Source of the DNA: Cladorrhinum sp. PSN259 | Lineage: Eukaryota; Ascomycota; Sordariomycetes; Sordariales; Podosporaceae | DNA: 64,000 nt | Assembly (NCBI GenBank): GCA_033725935.1 | Contig: MU867069.1 | Location: 620,001 to 684,000 of the forward strand | Direction: 5' to 3' | Shown: positions 31,635 to 43,827 of the stretch, in pieces | Layout: each line of letters begins with the position of its first letter | Position numbering within the stretch: position 1 is the first letter of the stretch | Notes under the pieces: generated by a model | The model's database searches: none | The model's input: only the letters and a program-made list of their open reading frames with translations | What the model was told of the DNA's origin: nothing | Program-made: the position numbers and the translations under genes

Positions 31635-34260
31635 TTATTTGGTTCTCTTGGCGTCAAGCTCCTTCTGGTAGTTGGCAACCAACTCCTTCCTGTAGTTGAG
31701 AGAAGCAACGGTTAGCAATCTTTACTCGGCCAAATATCTCAGAAAATTACTTACTGCAAATGAGGAGGGGCAGCAGCATAGTGGCTAAACTCCATGCTGA
31801 ACTCGCCCTTGCCCTGGGTGGCAGCGCGCAAGTGCGTGCTGAAGCCGAACATGGCGTTGAGACTGCACTCGGCAATCATGGTGAACTCATCAGCACCAAC
31901 TTCAGTGTCAACAATATTGCCGCGCTTGTTCATCAACATGAGCACGGCACCCTGGAACTCGGCGGGGGCAGTGATAGTAGTCTTCATCAGAGGCTCAAGA
32001 ACCTGACCGCCGGCATCGGGGAAGGTCTTGCGGAAGGCCATCTGGGTGGCCAAGTTGAAGGCGTAATCACTGGAATCAGTAACGTGTGTGGCACCATCGT
32101 TTACGACCAGGGAAGCGCCAATGACTCTGTGACCTAGAAGGGGACCCTTCATGCAGGCCTCTTCGAAGCCCTTACCGCAAGCGCTGAGGTACTTTTCAGG
32201 AATGTTACCACCGACAACGCGACTCTCAAAATGGTTGGCCTCGGTATCCTTCTCGTTGGGCTCGATGAAGCCGACGACACGGGCATAATCACCGGGACCA
32301 CCAGACTGACGCTTGAGCAAGAAGTCGAACTCGGCCTTGCGGCTGATGGTCTCGCGGTAGGCGACGCGGGGCTTGCCAGTTTCGCAGTCTACCTTGTACT
32401 CACGGCGCAGACGCTCGACGTAGATATCAAGATGCAACTCACCCATACCGCTGATGATGGTCTCCTCGGACTCCTCGTCGACGTGGAGACGGAAAGTAGG
32501 ATCCTCACGCATGAAGCGGTTCATGGCCTTGCTGAATGCGTCGGCGTCGCTGCTGCGCTTGGGCTTGATACTGAGCGACATGACGGCGTCGGGCACGTAC
32601 ATGGAGCTCATGCCGTAGGGCAGGCGGCCATCGGTGAAAGTGTCACCAGAGGCACATTCGACACCGAACACGGCGCAAATCTCACCGGCACCGATCTCGG
32701 CAACATCCTCCATTTCATTGGAGTGCATGCGCACGATACGGGGAATACGGACCTTCTTGTCGTTGCGGGTGTTGAACAGATACTGGCCCTTCTTCAGAGA
32801 GCCCTGGTAGACACGCATGTAGGTGAGCTGGCCGTAAGGGTTTTCTTCGAGCTTGAAAGCAAGACCAACGAAGGGAAGCGAGTTGTAGGGGACGAGGGCA
32901 ACAGGCTCCTCAGCCTTGGACCGGTCAAGGGCCATGTTGGGGACATCCTCAGGGTTGGGGAGATAGTCGCAGACGGCGTCAAGCATGGGCTGAATCGACT
33001 TGTCGGCAAGAGCGGTACCCATAAGCACAGGAGTGAACTTGCGGGCAATGGTGGCTCTCCGGATGGCAGCCTTGATCTGGACAGGGGTAGGGGTAATCTC
33101 ATCCAAGAACATCTCGGCGATCTCGTCGTCGACATCAGCAAGCTTCTCAATGAGCTCCTGTCTCTTCTGCTCGGCGAATTCCTTGAGCTCAGCAGGGACT
33201 TCCTTTGAGACCTTTACGTTGACACCACGGTGACCATCGTTTCTGATGGATTTCATCTCGATCAGATCGACCACACCCTCGAACTCCTTCTCGGATCCAA
33301 TGGGGATCTGGATAGCAGCAGCCGGAACCTTGAGCTTGTTGTTGATCATTTCGACGGCCTTGAAAGGGTTGGCGCCCATACGATCCATCTTGTTGACGAA
33401 ACTGATACGGGGAACGTTGTAGCGCTTCATCTGACGATCGACGGTAATGGTCTGGGACTGGACACCGCTGACGGCGCAAAGCACCATGACGGCACCATCC
33501 AAAACTCTCATGGCTCTCTCAACCTCAATGGTGAAGTCGATATGGCCGGGTGTGTCGATCAAGTTGAAATGGTAGGTCTCCTCCTGGCCGTTCTCAACCT
33601 TCTTCCAGTCGGCGAAGGTGGCGGCAGACTGAATGGTGATGCCTCTTTCTCTCTCAAGCTCCATGGAATCCATTTTGGCGCCCACACCATCGCGGCCGCG
33701 GACTTCGTGAATGGCCTTGGACTTGCCGGTGTAGAAGAGAATGCGCTCGGTAACGGTGGTCTTGCCGCTGTCGATGTGTGCCTATGGAGCTGCTCAGTTT
33801 TCCGGCCTCCTACGTCCGAAGTGCTACCTCCACTACTATTCCGGGCCAAAACATACTGCAATACCAATGTTTCGAACTCTCTGGATTCTGTGGACCTCCT
33901 CGGGTGTGCGACGGGCGGCGGCGACTTCGACGTTCATGTTCGCTGCGGCCAGCTCCTTGGCCTGCTGCAGACTGGTGTTGACAACATCACGGATCAGCTT
34001 CTGCTTGTGTGGTGAACCGAGGGGATACAGAGAGAGGACGAAGCAACATACGCAGCGGCAGCGGCATTTGAGGCGCCAGCTCTGAAGGTGGGAGTCCTGC
34101 TGAAGTAGCGAGCACCATCAAGGTGGGAGGAGGCGTTCCACTGCGAAGTGGACGGGGTGCTGATGGCAACCCGGCATGCCAGACCGACATGGCGCACTCC
34201 GGTTCTCGTTGCAGCGGCGCGCCCGCTGTTGAGCGTGGCCACAGCCCGTATCACCCTCAT
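31635..34260 (-). CDS. MEF1: Mitochondrial elongation factor G 1
   Basis: Four exons (34260-34052, 33971-33857, 33781-31755, 31689-31635) total 2406 nt, 801 residues. The first intron needs the acceptor at 33972: the nearer AG at 34001 gives a stop, whereas 33972 keeps phase and has a CTGATC branch 20-odd nt before. The N-terminus is Arg-rich with YFSRTPTFR, a typical matrix-cleavage region. GTPase motifs are AHIDSGKTTVTER (P-loop), LERERGITIQSA, DTPGHIDFT and NKMD, followed by EF-G domains II to V (SKAMNRFMREDPTF, GMGELHLDIYVERL, ATQGKGEFSMEFSHY). It drives translocation on mitoribosomes. The last exon adds only KELVANYQKELDAKRTK. Confidence 0.95.
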
Positions 34261-34681
34261 TTTGGCAGAAGACAAAAACCCGAGGCCCTTTATAAAAGAG
34301 TGACTGGGAAGAAGTGAGGGTTGAAGCTGCTAAGAAAATCGTGTGTTCCCGGCAGGGACGCTCTCAATTTTTTTGGTGGGGCCGGCGCTATGAATCGAGC
34401 CTAGCCGCGCCAGGGGCGCCACCAATGCTGCATGAGCAGTTAATAGTACCTGGGTACACGGAATGTCAACCACCAGATAAAGAGCGAAAGTGACTTTTTT
34501 TCTCCATTTATAGCTCATATGAGAGAATCGTCTATGCCAACAAACCAAACGGACCTATACCAACTTCGTGCTCCTTTGTCTAAATCCTACAAAATATTCC
34601 AAGGGCATCATCACCGTCATTACCATCAGATTCGTTTTACAAGGCATTGGCTTGGTGGTGCCTGGCGTTTAGATGTCCTTG
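34261..34681. other. Short spacer between MEF1 start and protease 3' end
   Basis: Contains the MEF1 promoter and leader, and the 3' UTR of the upstream protease gene on the same strand. No gene seen. Confidence 0.45.
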
Positions 34682-36291
34682 TTAAACCAGGGCTCGGAAT
34701 ATCAAGCCCGAGCCTGCAGACAGCATTGATATTCCCACAACAGAGACCGTAATCCAGAATCTGGGAGACACACCCGGTGCTGCGTTCTCCTTTCCCTTTC
34801 CAGCACGCTCAGTGAACCCGGCGCTGGCTGCATAAGCTGGGGTTGTCACGGCCGGTTTGTTCGTAGCCGCTGTCTGATCCTGTGCAGCTGTCGCTGAAGG
34901 TATATGAGCGCTCAAGCTGGGAAATGGAACAACATCGGTTTTCGTCGAATTGAAATCGGTAGCGGCAAGACCAATCTGGTTGTTTACTAGGTCGTAAACT
35001 ACGTACGCAGAGCGCAGGAAGGTATCTCCTAGGAGATATGGCGCCTGCGTAAAGTTCTGAATGCCAAACTCACATACCGTCAACCCACGGTACGGACCCG
35101 AGCTAAAGACTGGCGCCGGTCCAGATGTTAGATCGAGCACCAATTCATCCATTGACACGTTGATTCGTGGTCCATTAGGGCCCGCGAAACCGAAGGAGAA
35201 ATGACCCTTGCTATTGGCCATGTCGCAAGGCAGGACGGCAAGTTGAAATTCGGGCGAATACAATGCTCCAACTTCCTTCCACACTTGCGCTGCAAGGTCA
35301 ATCGGTAGGTATGAAAGTGTAGTGCCTGAATCAAGGACCACGGGTATTGGGAAGCGTTCAGATGTCAAAGTGTCGCTACCACTTGAGCTGGTTGCTTCCA
35401 AGGATGTGAGGGGAACCATGAAGGAGGTATAGAATTTCTGCGAGTTGGACAAGATGTCGATCCTGGTAAGATCGCCAATGTACTTCCCGGTGTCTATGCC
35501 ACCGAATAGGATGCTTCCAGAACTGGAATCTAGAAGACAAGATTAGGATGGTGCAAAGTTGGATCTTGAAATGAATTGTACTCACCTAAATCGTTCAGCC
35601 ATAAACTGTACGCAACAGTGTTGATCAACTTTTCATTAACCATGTTCACCGGAAGATTCGGGTACACCGACGAAAGCGACTGTGTTGTCCCAACAATTGC
35701 CTCATTGACGGCATACCCCACACCAACCAACCCGTAGGCAATATCTGTCTGTTGCCCCAGTCCCATGGTCATATTCTGGAGAGTTGCGCCGGCGATCTCG
35801 AAGACATCAGTGAAATAATCACCCGTGCTTGAGCTGCCATCAACATAGTTGATGTCGAATTCGTCGTTCCCGACAACTACAAAGGTGCTCGATCGGGTTG
35901 GATTAACTGTTTTTCCCAGTTAGTAAAAGTGTGCAAACGGGATTCCCAGCACCTGTGGCATACAAGACCCTAGAGAACAACCCTCGGTGCCAGCTTTCGT
36001 ACAGATTCTAGCGCGTGAATCTGGGACCCAAATATCACTGCTGCCGGTATCCAACTGCAAGACGATGTCCTGAGCAGGCGTCCCTAATCGACAGCTAGCA
36101 AAATACCCCCCTCGGGCTTCCTGATTGGTGATGAGCTGAGTGTATGTTGAAGCTCGTTTCCTCAACCTGGTCAGATCTGGAGCTGACGTTTGTCTCTTCT
36201 GTATATCCCATTGAACAACTCCACTGGGGGGTTCTGCGAGCACACCCGTGGCTAGCAGTCCGCCTATAACTGCGACGCCGGGGCCCTTCAT
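34682..36291 (-). CDS. Pepsin-like aspartic protease with C-terminal hydrophobic anchor
   Basis: Three exons (36291-35964, 35906-35586, 35529-34682) give 498 residues. A signal peptide (MKGPGVAVIGGLLATGVLA) is followed by a propeptide with kexin-type sites (QKR at 31-33, RKR at 44-46). Catalytic aspartates are D81 in LQLDTGSSDIWVP and D283 in VVLDSGTTLSYLP; the spliced joint SFNPTRSSTF restores the usual block after the first active site. The tail from about 430 is Ala/Thr/Pro-rich, then PRFWITVSVVGISMLSAGSGLIFRALV, a hydrophobic C-terminus that fits a GPI signal or a membrane anchor, as in yapsin-type proteases that trim cell-wall and surface proteins. Start: the first true ATG; an upstream in-frame GTG is not needed. 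Confidence 0.92.
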
Positions 36292-37553
36292 GGCGGCCAC
36301 TTCCAGCAGGCCGTAGGATTTGGTGGATAGGAAACAAACTGAAGCTTAGGCTTTAGACAAAAAGCAGATAACCAAACCGAAGAAAAAAAGGATTTCGTGA
36401 GGTATACAGACAGAAAGTAGATCGTACGGTTGCGGAAGCGCAAGAAGACGGAAGTTGGGTCGGTCACTCAGTCAGTCGTCTGTATTAGTGGGAAAGGCCC
36501 AGGATGTGGACCACAAGGACTTCCACACCGGACCAGATTTATGTACTCGTCACCGGCCCACGCTAACTCTTGTTTGCTAGAACCTGTTGAAACTTTGAAA
36601 GAATGCAGAAAGTACTCGGTGAAAGAAGTATGCAGGAAAAGTAACAAAACTGGACCAGGAGCTCGGAAACGCAGGGATGGGAGCGATGTTTGAGAGTGCC
36701 AAGGGTCTCCATCTCATTGACGTCGGTTTAGGCTGACCGGGGAATTGTTGTGGCACAGAGTATGGGAAAGCGGAAAGGATGTCCATTGTTGAAGACCGGA
36801 TCATGGCTCCTTCCTTGGCTGCCTCCTGATGCGGGTTTGTCGGTTGTCATTGACGCCGAAGTTACGGATCTGTACAATGCCACTGATGCACTGAAAGAAA
36901 GGTTACAAATTCAAAAAGGCCAAAAGGCCGCGCCTGGCTAGTGCGAGCGGCACTGTGAAGTGTGAACTTGGATGGTCCGGCCAAGTGCCGGATGCCGGGA
37001 CAGAAAAGCCAAGTGCGAATTGGCATCTTTTAGCACGGCGGGGTACGTGGCCTGTGTCACTTGATTCAGGGGTGGGAGTTTTAAGCGCCTATGACGTTTT
37101 ACGCTTCAGAATCTGGAGTTTCAACGTCCTTTGTGGATATCAAACCGATTTTAATTACTCAGCCGTGGTCCCTTTCTCAGTATGCATCTATAATCTAATG
37201 TTTAAACGTTCGTTAGCGCGGTACACCCCCCATTCACACTATCCTATGCCTATTTCACTTGTTTGTACGCCTGTTCAGCTTTCTGTTAATGCACTCCTGA
37301 CTCCTTGCTATGCATGCTGGATATCCCGACCTGCATAGGTAATTTCTTCTACCAAGTACCATCTTCTAATACCCAGGCATAGGAAAGTGTAAATTAGGCA
37401 TGTAGCGCGCTAACAAACGTTTAAGCATTAGCATTGTAACAAGTCCTTTCATCCACATTGAATGCCTGTGAAACAATTCCAGTCTGCAATTGCCCGAGTG
37501 CCGGATGTCACGGCTCGAGATCCAAGACATTGGACGACATTAAGAAAGTCAAT
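36292..37553. other. Intergenic, no gene seen
   Basis: Contains the protease promoter and the aminotransferase 3' flank. Frames up to 127 codons (36955-37338) lack motifs. Confidence 0.45.
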
Positions 37554-38803
37554 TTATAGCAAATTCTCCTCGACATATTTTCCAAGTCTTGAAAGGCCTT
37601 CCTTCAAAATCTCGCTTTCACACACATATCCCAGCCGGACGTAACCCTTAAAGTCCTGTCCCAATCCAAAGCAAGGACTCGCGGGCATGAATAGAACCTT
37701 TGTCCTGTCAAGCACATCTAGAACGAAGCTTGGGTCATCAACCGCCACTCCTTTCTTCTTGAACTGAACAAGGGCAGTCGTTCCCGCGGTGGGCTTTACC
37801 CACGAACAAACTGAACTGTATTTCTCCACAAAGCTGCTTACGAGAGCCAGGTTTGACTGCGCAAGACTCAGGTTCCTCTTTAATAGCGGCCCAAGTACCG
37901 ATTCCGAAAGCGCATAGCTGGCAACTTGATCATCCAGTTGTGACACTGAGATTGAAGTGTAATCTCGAGCAACTGCCACGGCTTCGACAATTGACTTGTC
38001 GCGAGATGCCACCCACCCTAGCCTGATGCCTGCAAGTGAGTATGCCTTGGACATGGAGCCCGTGGCAACGGCTTTGTTGTATCCTAGGGCCAGGACGGAG
38101 GGCGGAGCTGGTTGAGCCTGAGGAAGTGAGTGATACAGAGGATTATACACCTCATCAGCAAAGATGATGATGTCTCTCTCCTTTGCAAAAGCGACTATCT
38201 CCTGGAGAACAGATTTCGGAATGGTGCTGCCGGTAGGATTATTTGGGTTATTGATGACGATCATCTGCCTCACTTTTTTAGTAAGCTTATTTAGTGGCGC
38301 ATGTTGAAGACGCCCACCTTGGTGTTCTCTTTGACCAAACCTTCCAGCTCAGACACATCCGGTACATAGCCATTTCCGGCCTTCAACTTCCAAAGCGATA
38401 CCTTAGCCCCTAAGCTTTCCGGGACGGAGTAAAGCTGCTGGTAAGTCGGATAGACGCAGACCACATGGTCACCCGGTCCAACGAGACTGTAAAACAAGAG
38501 GTAATTGGCGGTGATCGCACCTTGGGTTATGATGACGTTGTCAGCGGGCAGAGGAGCCGCGTCGGATTCGCGATCAAACAGAGAGGCGACTCGCTGACGA
38601 AGCTTCTCGGAACCGCGAATTGCACCGTAGGTGAGCTTTGTTGAGAGTGATAAAGGACCTGGCGCATTCTTATCCTCGCAGAACTCTACCAAATCATCGA
38701 CAGATACCGAGGCCGCGCAAGTCTCGGCAATGTTCAAAACCCCAGGGGTTGTCTCGAGGCGGTCCATCCATTGTTCAACTTCGAAGGGCTGAATCCTGAC
38801 CAT
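37554..38803 (-). CDS. PLP-dependent class I/II aminotransferase
   Basis: Exon 1 38803-38318 and exon 2 38264-37554 total 1197 nt, 398 residues. The acceptor at 38265 (GAGGCAG) is chosen because it keeps phase and rebuilds ENTKMIVINNPNNPTG. Class I landmarks: TQGAITANYLLFYSLVGPGDHVVC (cofactor ring region), NNPNNPTG, FADEVYNPLYH (Asp for the pyridine N, Tyr), SMSKAYSLAGIRLGW with Schiff-base Lys at about 235, and YVRLGYVC with the carboxylate-binding Arg. Fold type I enzymes of this kind transfer amino groups or do ACC-synthase-like eliminations; the substrate is not readable. Fungal relatives are often annotated as capreomycidine-synthase-like, by resemblance only. It has no targeting peptide and diverges from the ABC transporter gene. 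Confidence 0.92.
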
Positions 38804-39811
38804 TTTGATGATTGTTTCCGGTTTTCTAGTTTTGACTAAATATCCAACTTTGATTCTGTTTTGATATTGAGGTGATGCCTCTGTGTACTAAGGCGGTTTC
38901 TATTTATCTTGTTTGTCTTCACGTAGAAGCGGACTGGTGGGGGGACTCCGCTCATGTCAATATTAACGCCCTTCGTGATACAGACTGCAGAGACATTATC
39001 AGACCTTACTAGATCCAGCAGACTCATACACATATCCATTTACATAAAGGGAAATTTTGCTCTGGAACATTCAATTTTATGCATACATAGTTATCTGTGA
39101 CAGTATCATACATACTGTCTTCCATCCGTTTTAACGATCGGTGGAGGAACAGTGAAACTGGGATGGATGTTGCGTGACATTCTCAAACGGCCATCCAGGA
39201 ACCGACAATTCCTCTTCACGCGTGCGTGACCTGCAACTGATAATGACCTGGCAGGCTGCTGTCAGGGCACCGACCAATAGAAAGAGTCCACCTCAGATCC
39301 AGGCTCCAGCCGCTCCCCAGAATCGGGAACGGGACCCATGCGGTGTGCTCCGTGCTCCACAGCGACATCATCGCTGGCGACCTGGAGTTGTCAAGTCTCA
39401 CCCGCTCCCAGTCTGGACCATCTCATCCAAATAAGCAGACAACTACCATTGATATTTCGAGACCAAATAATATTTGTTCTGTTCTTGGGAACGTTTGAAG
39501 CCGATCGTGGCTTTAAAAAGGCTCCAAAACGGACAACTGTCAACAACGTATGATCAGGTATCTGGCATTATTGTCCAGACCGATCGGCCGTCGCACATCG
39601 CCCGTCACCGCGCTCGGCTTGGCCAAGCTGCGTTGAGGTCGTGGGGTTGGTTACGGCTCTTCCAGCCTGCCGGCACAGCAACCGCCGACGTCGAGCTAGC
39701 TTCCCAACGCATGCAAGAGCTCCTCATCACCTCTTCTCCAAATCACCACCATTCCTTTCATTGTTGACATTTCTTTTCGACCCAGGCCCGCGTTGGCCTC
39801 TTGACGCCATC
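38804..39811. promoter_or_regulatory. Divergent region between aminotransferase and ABCG transporter genes
   Basis: About 1 kb between divergent starts. Frames are short and without motifs. A shared control region is possible but nothing specific is seen. Confidence 0.4.
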
Positions 39812-42800
39812 ATGGCTTTCAGATTAATGAATGCGCTTGCGATAGCGCTGTCGTTATCTTCAGTCGCCACTGCCCACTCCAACTACTCGTCGGTCGACAT
39901 GATGCGAGCGCAGTTGGCTCTCATGGAAGACCGCCCAAAGGACTGCCCACCATGGTATGCTTATGATCGCATGTTCTCCCAAACGATCCCTTTCCTGTGA
40001 TACTGATTGCGTGCCTTGTTTCGCAGCTTCAACTGCAACCTACCTGCCTACTCTTGCGGTCAATTCGCACCTTGTAGTGAATACAACGGCCAGTGCAATT
40101 GCCCAAACGGCTATGGCGGTCTTGACTGCCTCGAACCTCTCTGCGGATCTCTTTCCCGAGGAGTCGACCGACCGAAGCGTGATGGCAAATACTGCGAGTG
40201 CGACGACGGCTGGACGGGTATCAATTGCAATGTGTGCAAAAGTGACCGGGCATGCGACTCCATGACCGGAAGAGGAGATGGCGGAGTGTGTTATACTGGT
40301 GGTGAAGTTGTCAAGCAGAATCACCAAATTTGTGATGTCACGAACAAGGCCATTCGCAGCCTCCTCGGAGAAAAGGTTCCACAGGTCACCTTCACTTGCA
40401 AGAAGGAGGATGGGCAGTGTGACTTCCAATGTGAGTTAATCAAACACTGAATCCGGGCCTTGATGAAGATCTAGTTGCTTATAGTTTGCAGTTTGGGTCG
40501 ACCATAAGGAATCGTTCATGTGCCATCTTCAGGATTGCCAGTCGAGCGCCAATTTCGACTACGCCAACGGAAAGAACTCGACCTCATACAAATGCGAAAA
40601 GATCCGGTGCGAGTGTATACCTGACCGTATGCTCTGCGGCGAAAACGGCTCTGTCGACATCAGCGATTTCCTTGTCGAGGAAATCCGTGGACCCGCAAAA
40701 TTCGAGTGCGAACAGAAAGCTGGCGAGGACAAGAAATGCTCTTTCCAGGAGCCCGAGATGAATAACCTGATCAAGGATGTCTTTGGCGATGCCAGCATTC
40801 TTCTGTCGTGCAGCTCTGGCGAGTGTCTTTACCACACTGAAGTGCCTGGTTATGCCCCTGAGGTTCCCAAGATCAACACCCCACTGATTGCCGGGGTCAT
40901 TGCTGGGTGCTCGCTGTTTTTGGTGGCCGTCATTCTTGGAACTTGGTATCTGTCGAGGAGGCAGTTCAAATATGGCCCGATTAATCTGGATGATTCGGAT
41001 GACGAGGCTATCAAACTCATGGCCGATCACAAGCCCGCCTCTCTCTACTTCCAGGACGTCAACTACAGTCTTAACGGTAAACAAATTCTTTCCGGGATTC
41101 AGGGAATGGCACACCCGGGAGAGGTCACCGCGATTATGGGAGCCTCAGGCGCAGGCAAGACTACATTCTTGGACATTCTTGCCCGCAAAAACAAGCGGGG
41201 TCAGGTATCCGGAGATTTTTATGTCAACGGTGAAAAGGTTAGCGACATCGACTACAAGAACGGCACCGGCTTTGTCGATCAGGAGGATACGATGCTTCCC
41301 ACTCTTACTGTCCACGAAACGATTCTTACCAGTGCTCTGCTTCGTCTGCCAAGAGACATGGGCCGGGCTGCAAAGGAGCAGAGGGTCACTGAAGTTGAGA
41401 AGCAGCTTGGTATTCACCACATCCGCGACTCGTTGATTGGATCCGAAGAGGGCAAGGGGCGCGGTATCTCTGGTGGAGAGAAGCGCCGTGTTAGCATCGC
41501 TTGTGAATTGGTCACCAGCCCATCGATCCTCTTCCTCGACGAACCCACCAGCGGCCTGGATGCTTATAACGCGTACAATGTTATTGAGTGCCTGGTTACA
41601 CTTGCAAAGACATACAAGCGGACCGTCATCTTCACTATTCATCAACCTAGATCCAACATTGTTGCCCTGTTCGACCGACTCATTCTCCTTGCGCGTGGCA
41701 AGACTGTTTATTCCGGCCCTCTTCACCAGTGCCAGGATTATTTCGACAGCATTGGATATACCTGCCCCCCTGGTTTCAACATTGCCGATTACCTGGTGGA
41801 CTTGACCATGCACGCCGGCAATACCACTTCATTTGATGACGGAGCTTTCTCAGCAGACGGCGGTAGCGTGGGTCCGAGCAGCACTCGAGCTGTCAAATCA
41901 ATTGCCAGCATCTCCGGCAGTTTTGGAGAAGACAGTACAGCTGATGGCTCATCATCGCGCCCCAAGAATAAACGTCGTGACTCTGTGAGAACTAGGCAGG
42001 AAAGGGAACTCTACACTCGCCGCAGACAAACAGTCGATACCGCTGCTTCATCAGATGCCGGTGATGAAATCGGAGCTTACAAGCTTCAGAAACAGGCTCC
42101 CGACGCTTCGGCACCAAATGAATCAGATGAGCATGATGATCTTCTACCTCCTGCACCTACTGGAACAGATCTCGATATTCTTGTTCACTCATATACACAA
42201 TCTGATATTGCTGGCAACACTCATGATGAGATTCAACAAGCTGTGGATGTAGCTGCCGCTACGAACGGTCAGAACGCCAATGGATATACGACCGAAGGAC
42301 CCAATATCAACTTGGGCGCCATGGGCCGAGGATACACCCGCATTGGCTACTGGCGACAATTCGTTCTGTTATCTCAACGGACCTGGAGAAATCTTTACCG
42401 CAACCCGATGCTCATGTTGACTCACTACGCTATCGCTATTCTCCTTGCCGTCTTTGCCGGTTACTTGTTCTACGGCCTGAGCATGGACATTTCTGGATTC
42501 CAAAACAGACTCGGCCTCTTCTTCTTCATCCTCGCCCTCTTCGGGTTCAGCACCCTGACCAGCTTGTCTGTCTTCTCGCAGGAGCGTCTCCTCTTTGTGC
42601 GCGAAAGAGCCAACGGGTACTATTCACCTGTCACTTACTTTGCAGCCAAGGTTCTGTTTGACATCATTCCGCTCAGAATCATCCCACCAGTCCTTCTCGG
42701 GGCCATCGTGTACCCGATGACCGGGCTCGTCCCCGAACTTGCCAAATTCTTTGTTTTCATTCTAGTCCTGGTCTTGTTCAACTTCGCTGCCGCTGGAATC

Positions 42801-43178
42801 TGCTTGTTCATTGGTATCGTCTGCAAGGATAGCGGCGTGGCTAATCTCATTGGCAGCTTAGTCATGCTCTTCAGCTTGCTCTTTGCTGGTTTGCTCCTTA
42901 ACCACAACGCTATCCCTGCGTCGGCCCTGTGGCTGCAGTGGTTGTCCATCTTCCACTACGGTTTCGAGGCTCTTATTGTCAATGAGGTCACACATCTCAC
43001 TTTGATTGATCGCAAAATGGGCCTTGACATTACGGTTCCCGGAGCGGCCATCCTCACCACTTTTGGCTTCGATAACCTGGCCATGTGGATGGATATCGTC
43101 AATCTGGGTGTGTTTGGGGTTGTCTTTATTTTGCTGGCATATGCGGCGATGCATATTTTGCTTGTGGAAAGAAGATAG
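39812..43178 (+). CDS. ABCG half-transporter with EGF-like N-terminus (ADP1-like)
   Basis: Three exons (39812-39954, 40027-40430, 40492-43178) give 1077 residues. A signal peptide (MNALAIALSLSSVATA) leads to a Cys-rich lumenal or extracellular region with EGF-like blocks (CGQFAPCSEYNGQCNCPNGYGGLDC, CECDDGWTGINCNVC). A helix at about 312-333 (IAGVIAGCSLFLVAVILGTWYL) leads into the nucleotide-binding domain: Walker A GASGAGKTT from residue 399, ISGGEKRRVSIA signature, ILFLDEPTSGLD Walker B. A Ser/Asp-rich linker of over 150 residues precedes the six-helix ABC2 domain (about 802-1077). This layout is that of yeast Adp1 and its fungal relatives, whose substrate is not firmly known. Confidence 0.94.
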
Positions 43179-43827
43179 ACGGAGGAAAGTCTTTTTTGTC
43201 TGTGGTTTTTCGTGGAGATATTATGGATGGCATGGATATATTATGCAGCGCAACTAAACGACCGGTGAGGTAGAGCGTGCTTGTTTTTTTTGGGTTTTTT
43301 TTTTCATTTTATTTGTTTTTTGGGCTCCTTTCTTGCAATATAACAACAACATACATATATCATGGATGGATGGTACTGTACATGAATAACGGCGATGGTC
43401 ACAAAGGCGTTTTGCAGGACCTCATTACATCTTATTTTCTTTCCTTCTCTTCTTTTTCTTGGATTATAACCAATTCTAGAAATAACTTTTTTTTTTCATA
43501 TACTTGCTTGTTTTCCATAACCCTATGTATGTAAGGAAAACATCAATCCGCAATGTAGATATTCATCAAGATACCTTTCGTGTTTGAACAAAAAATTCTA
43601 TTTGTACACGCCATTTATAATATGGATTTATACACACGGGGGGCAGACATGTGAGAACTAATTCCAGTCGCCCCCCTTCTTCACCCGGTGGAACCGCTGT
43701 ATGCAGTTCAAACAACACGCACAGAGCCCACCTCCCCCTTTCTATTTCCTCTACACCCATTCCCTGTATCAACCGGCCAACAATGCGTACGCTGCAGCCA
43801 TTGTCAAACACCCCTTGGGATGTCCAT
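43179..43827. other. Convergent 3' flanks
   Basis: T-rich spacer between convergent gene ends. The frames here (83 to 85 codons) are Phe/Leu-rich from T-runs. Confidence 0.5.

Noticed and set aside
32231..34015. Two long plus-strand frames (325 and 261 codons) opposite MEF1
   Set aside because: They are mirror frames of the highly biased MEF1 coding strand; the minus-strand GTPase motifs are decisive.
37554..43178. Aminotransferase plus ABC transporter as a secondary-metabolite cluster
   Set aside because: No polyketide synthase, peptide synthetase, terpene cyclase or pathway regulator is near, and the transporter is an ADP1-like conserved protein.
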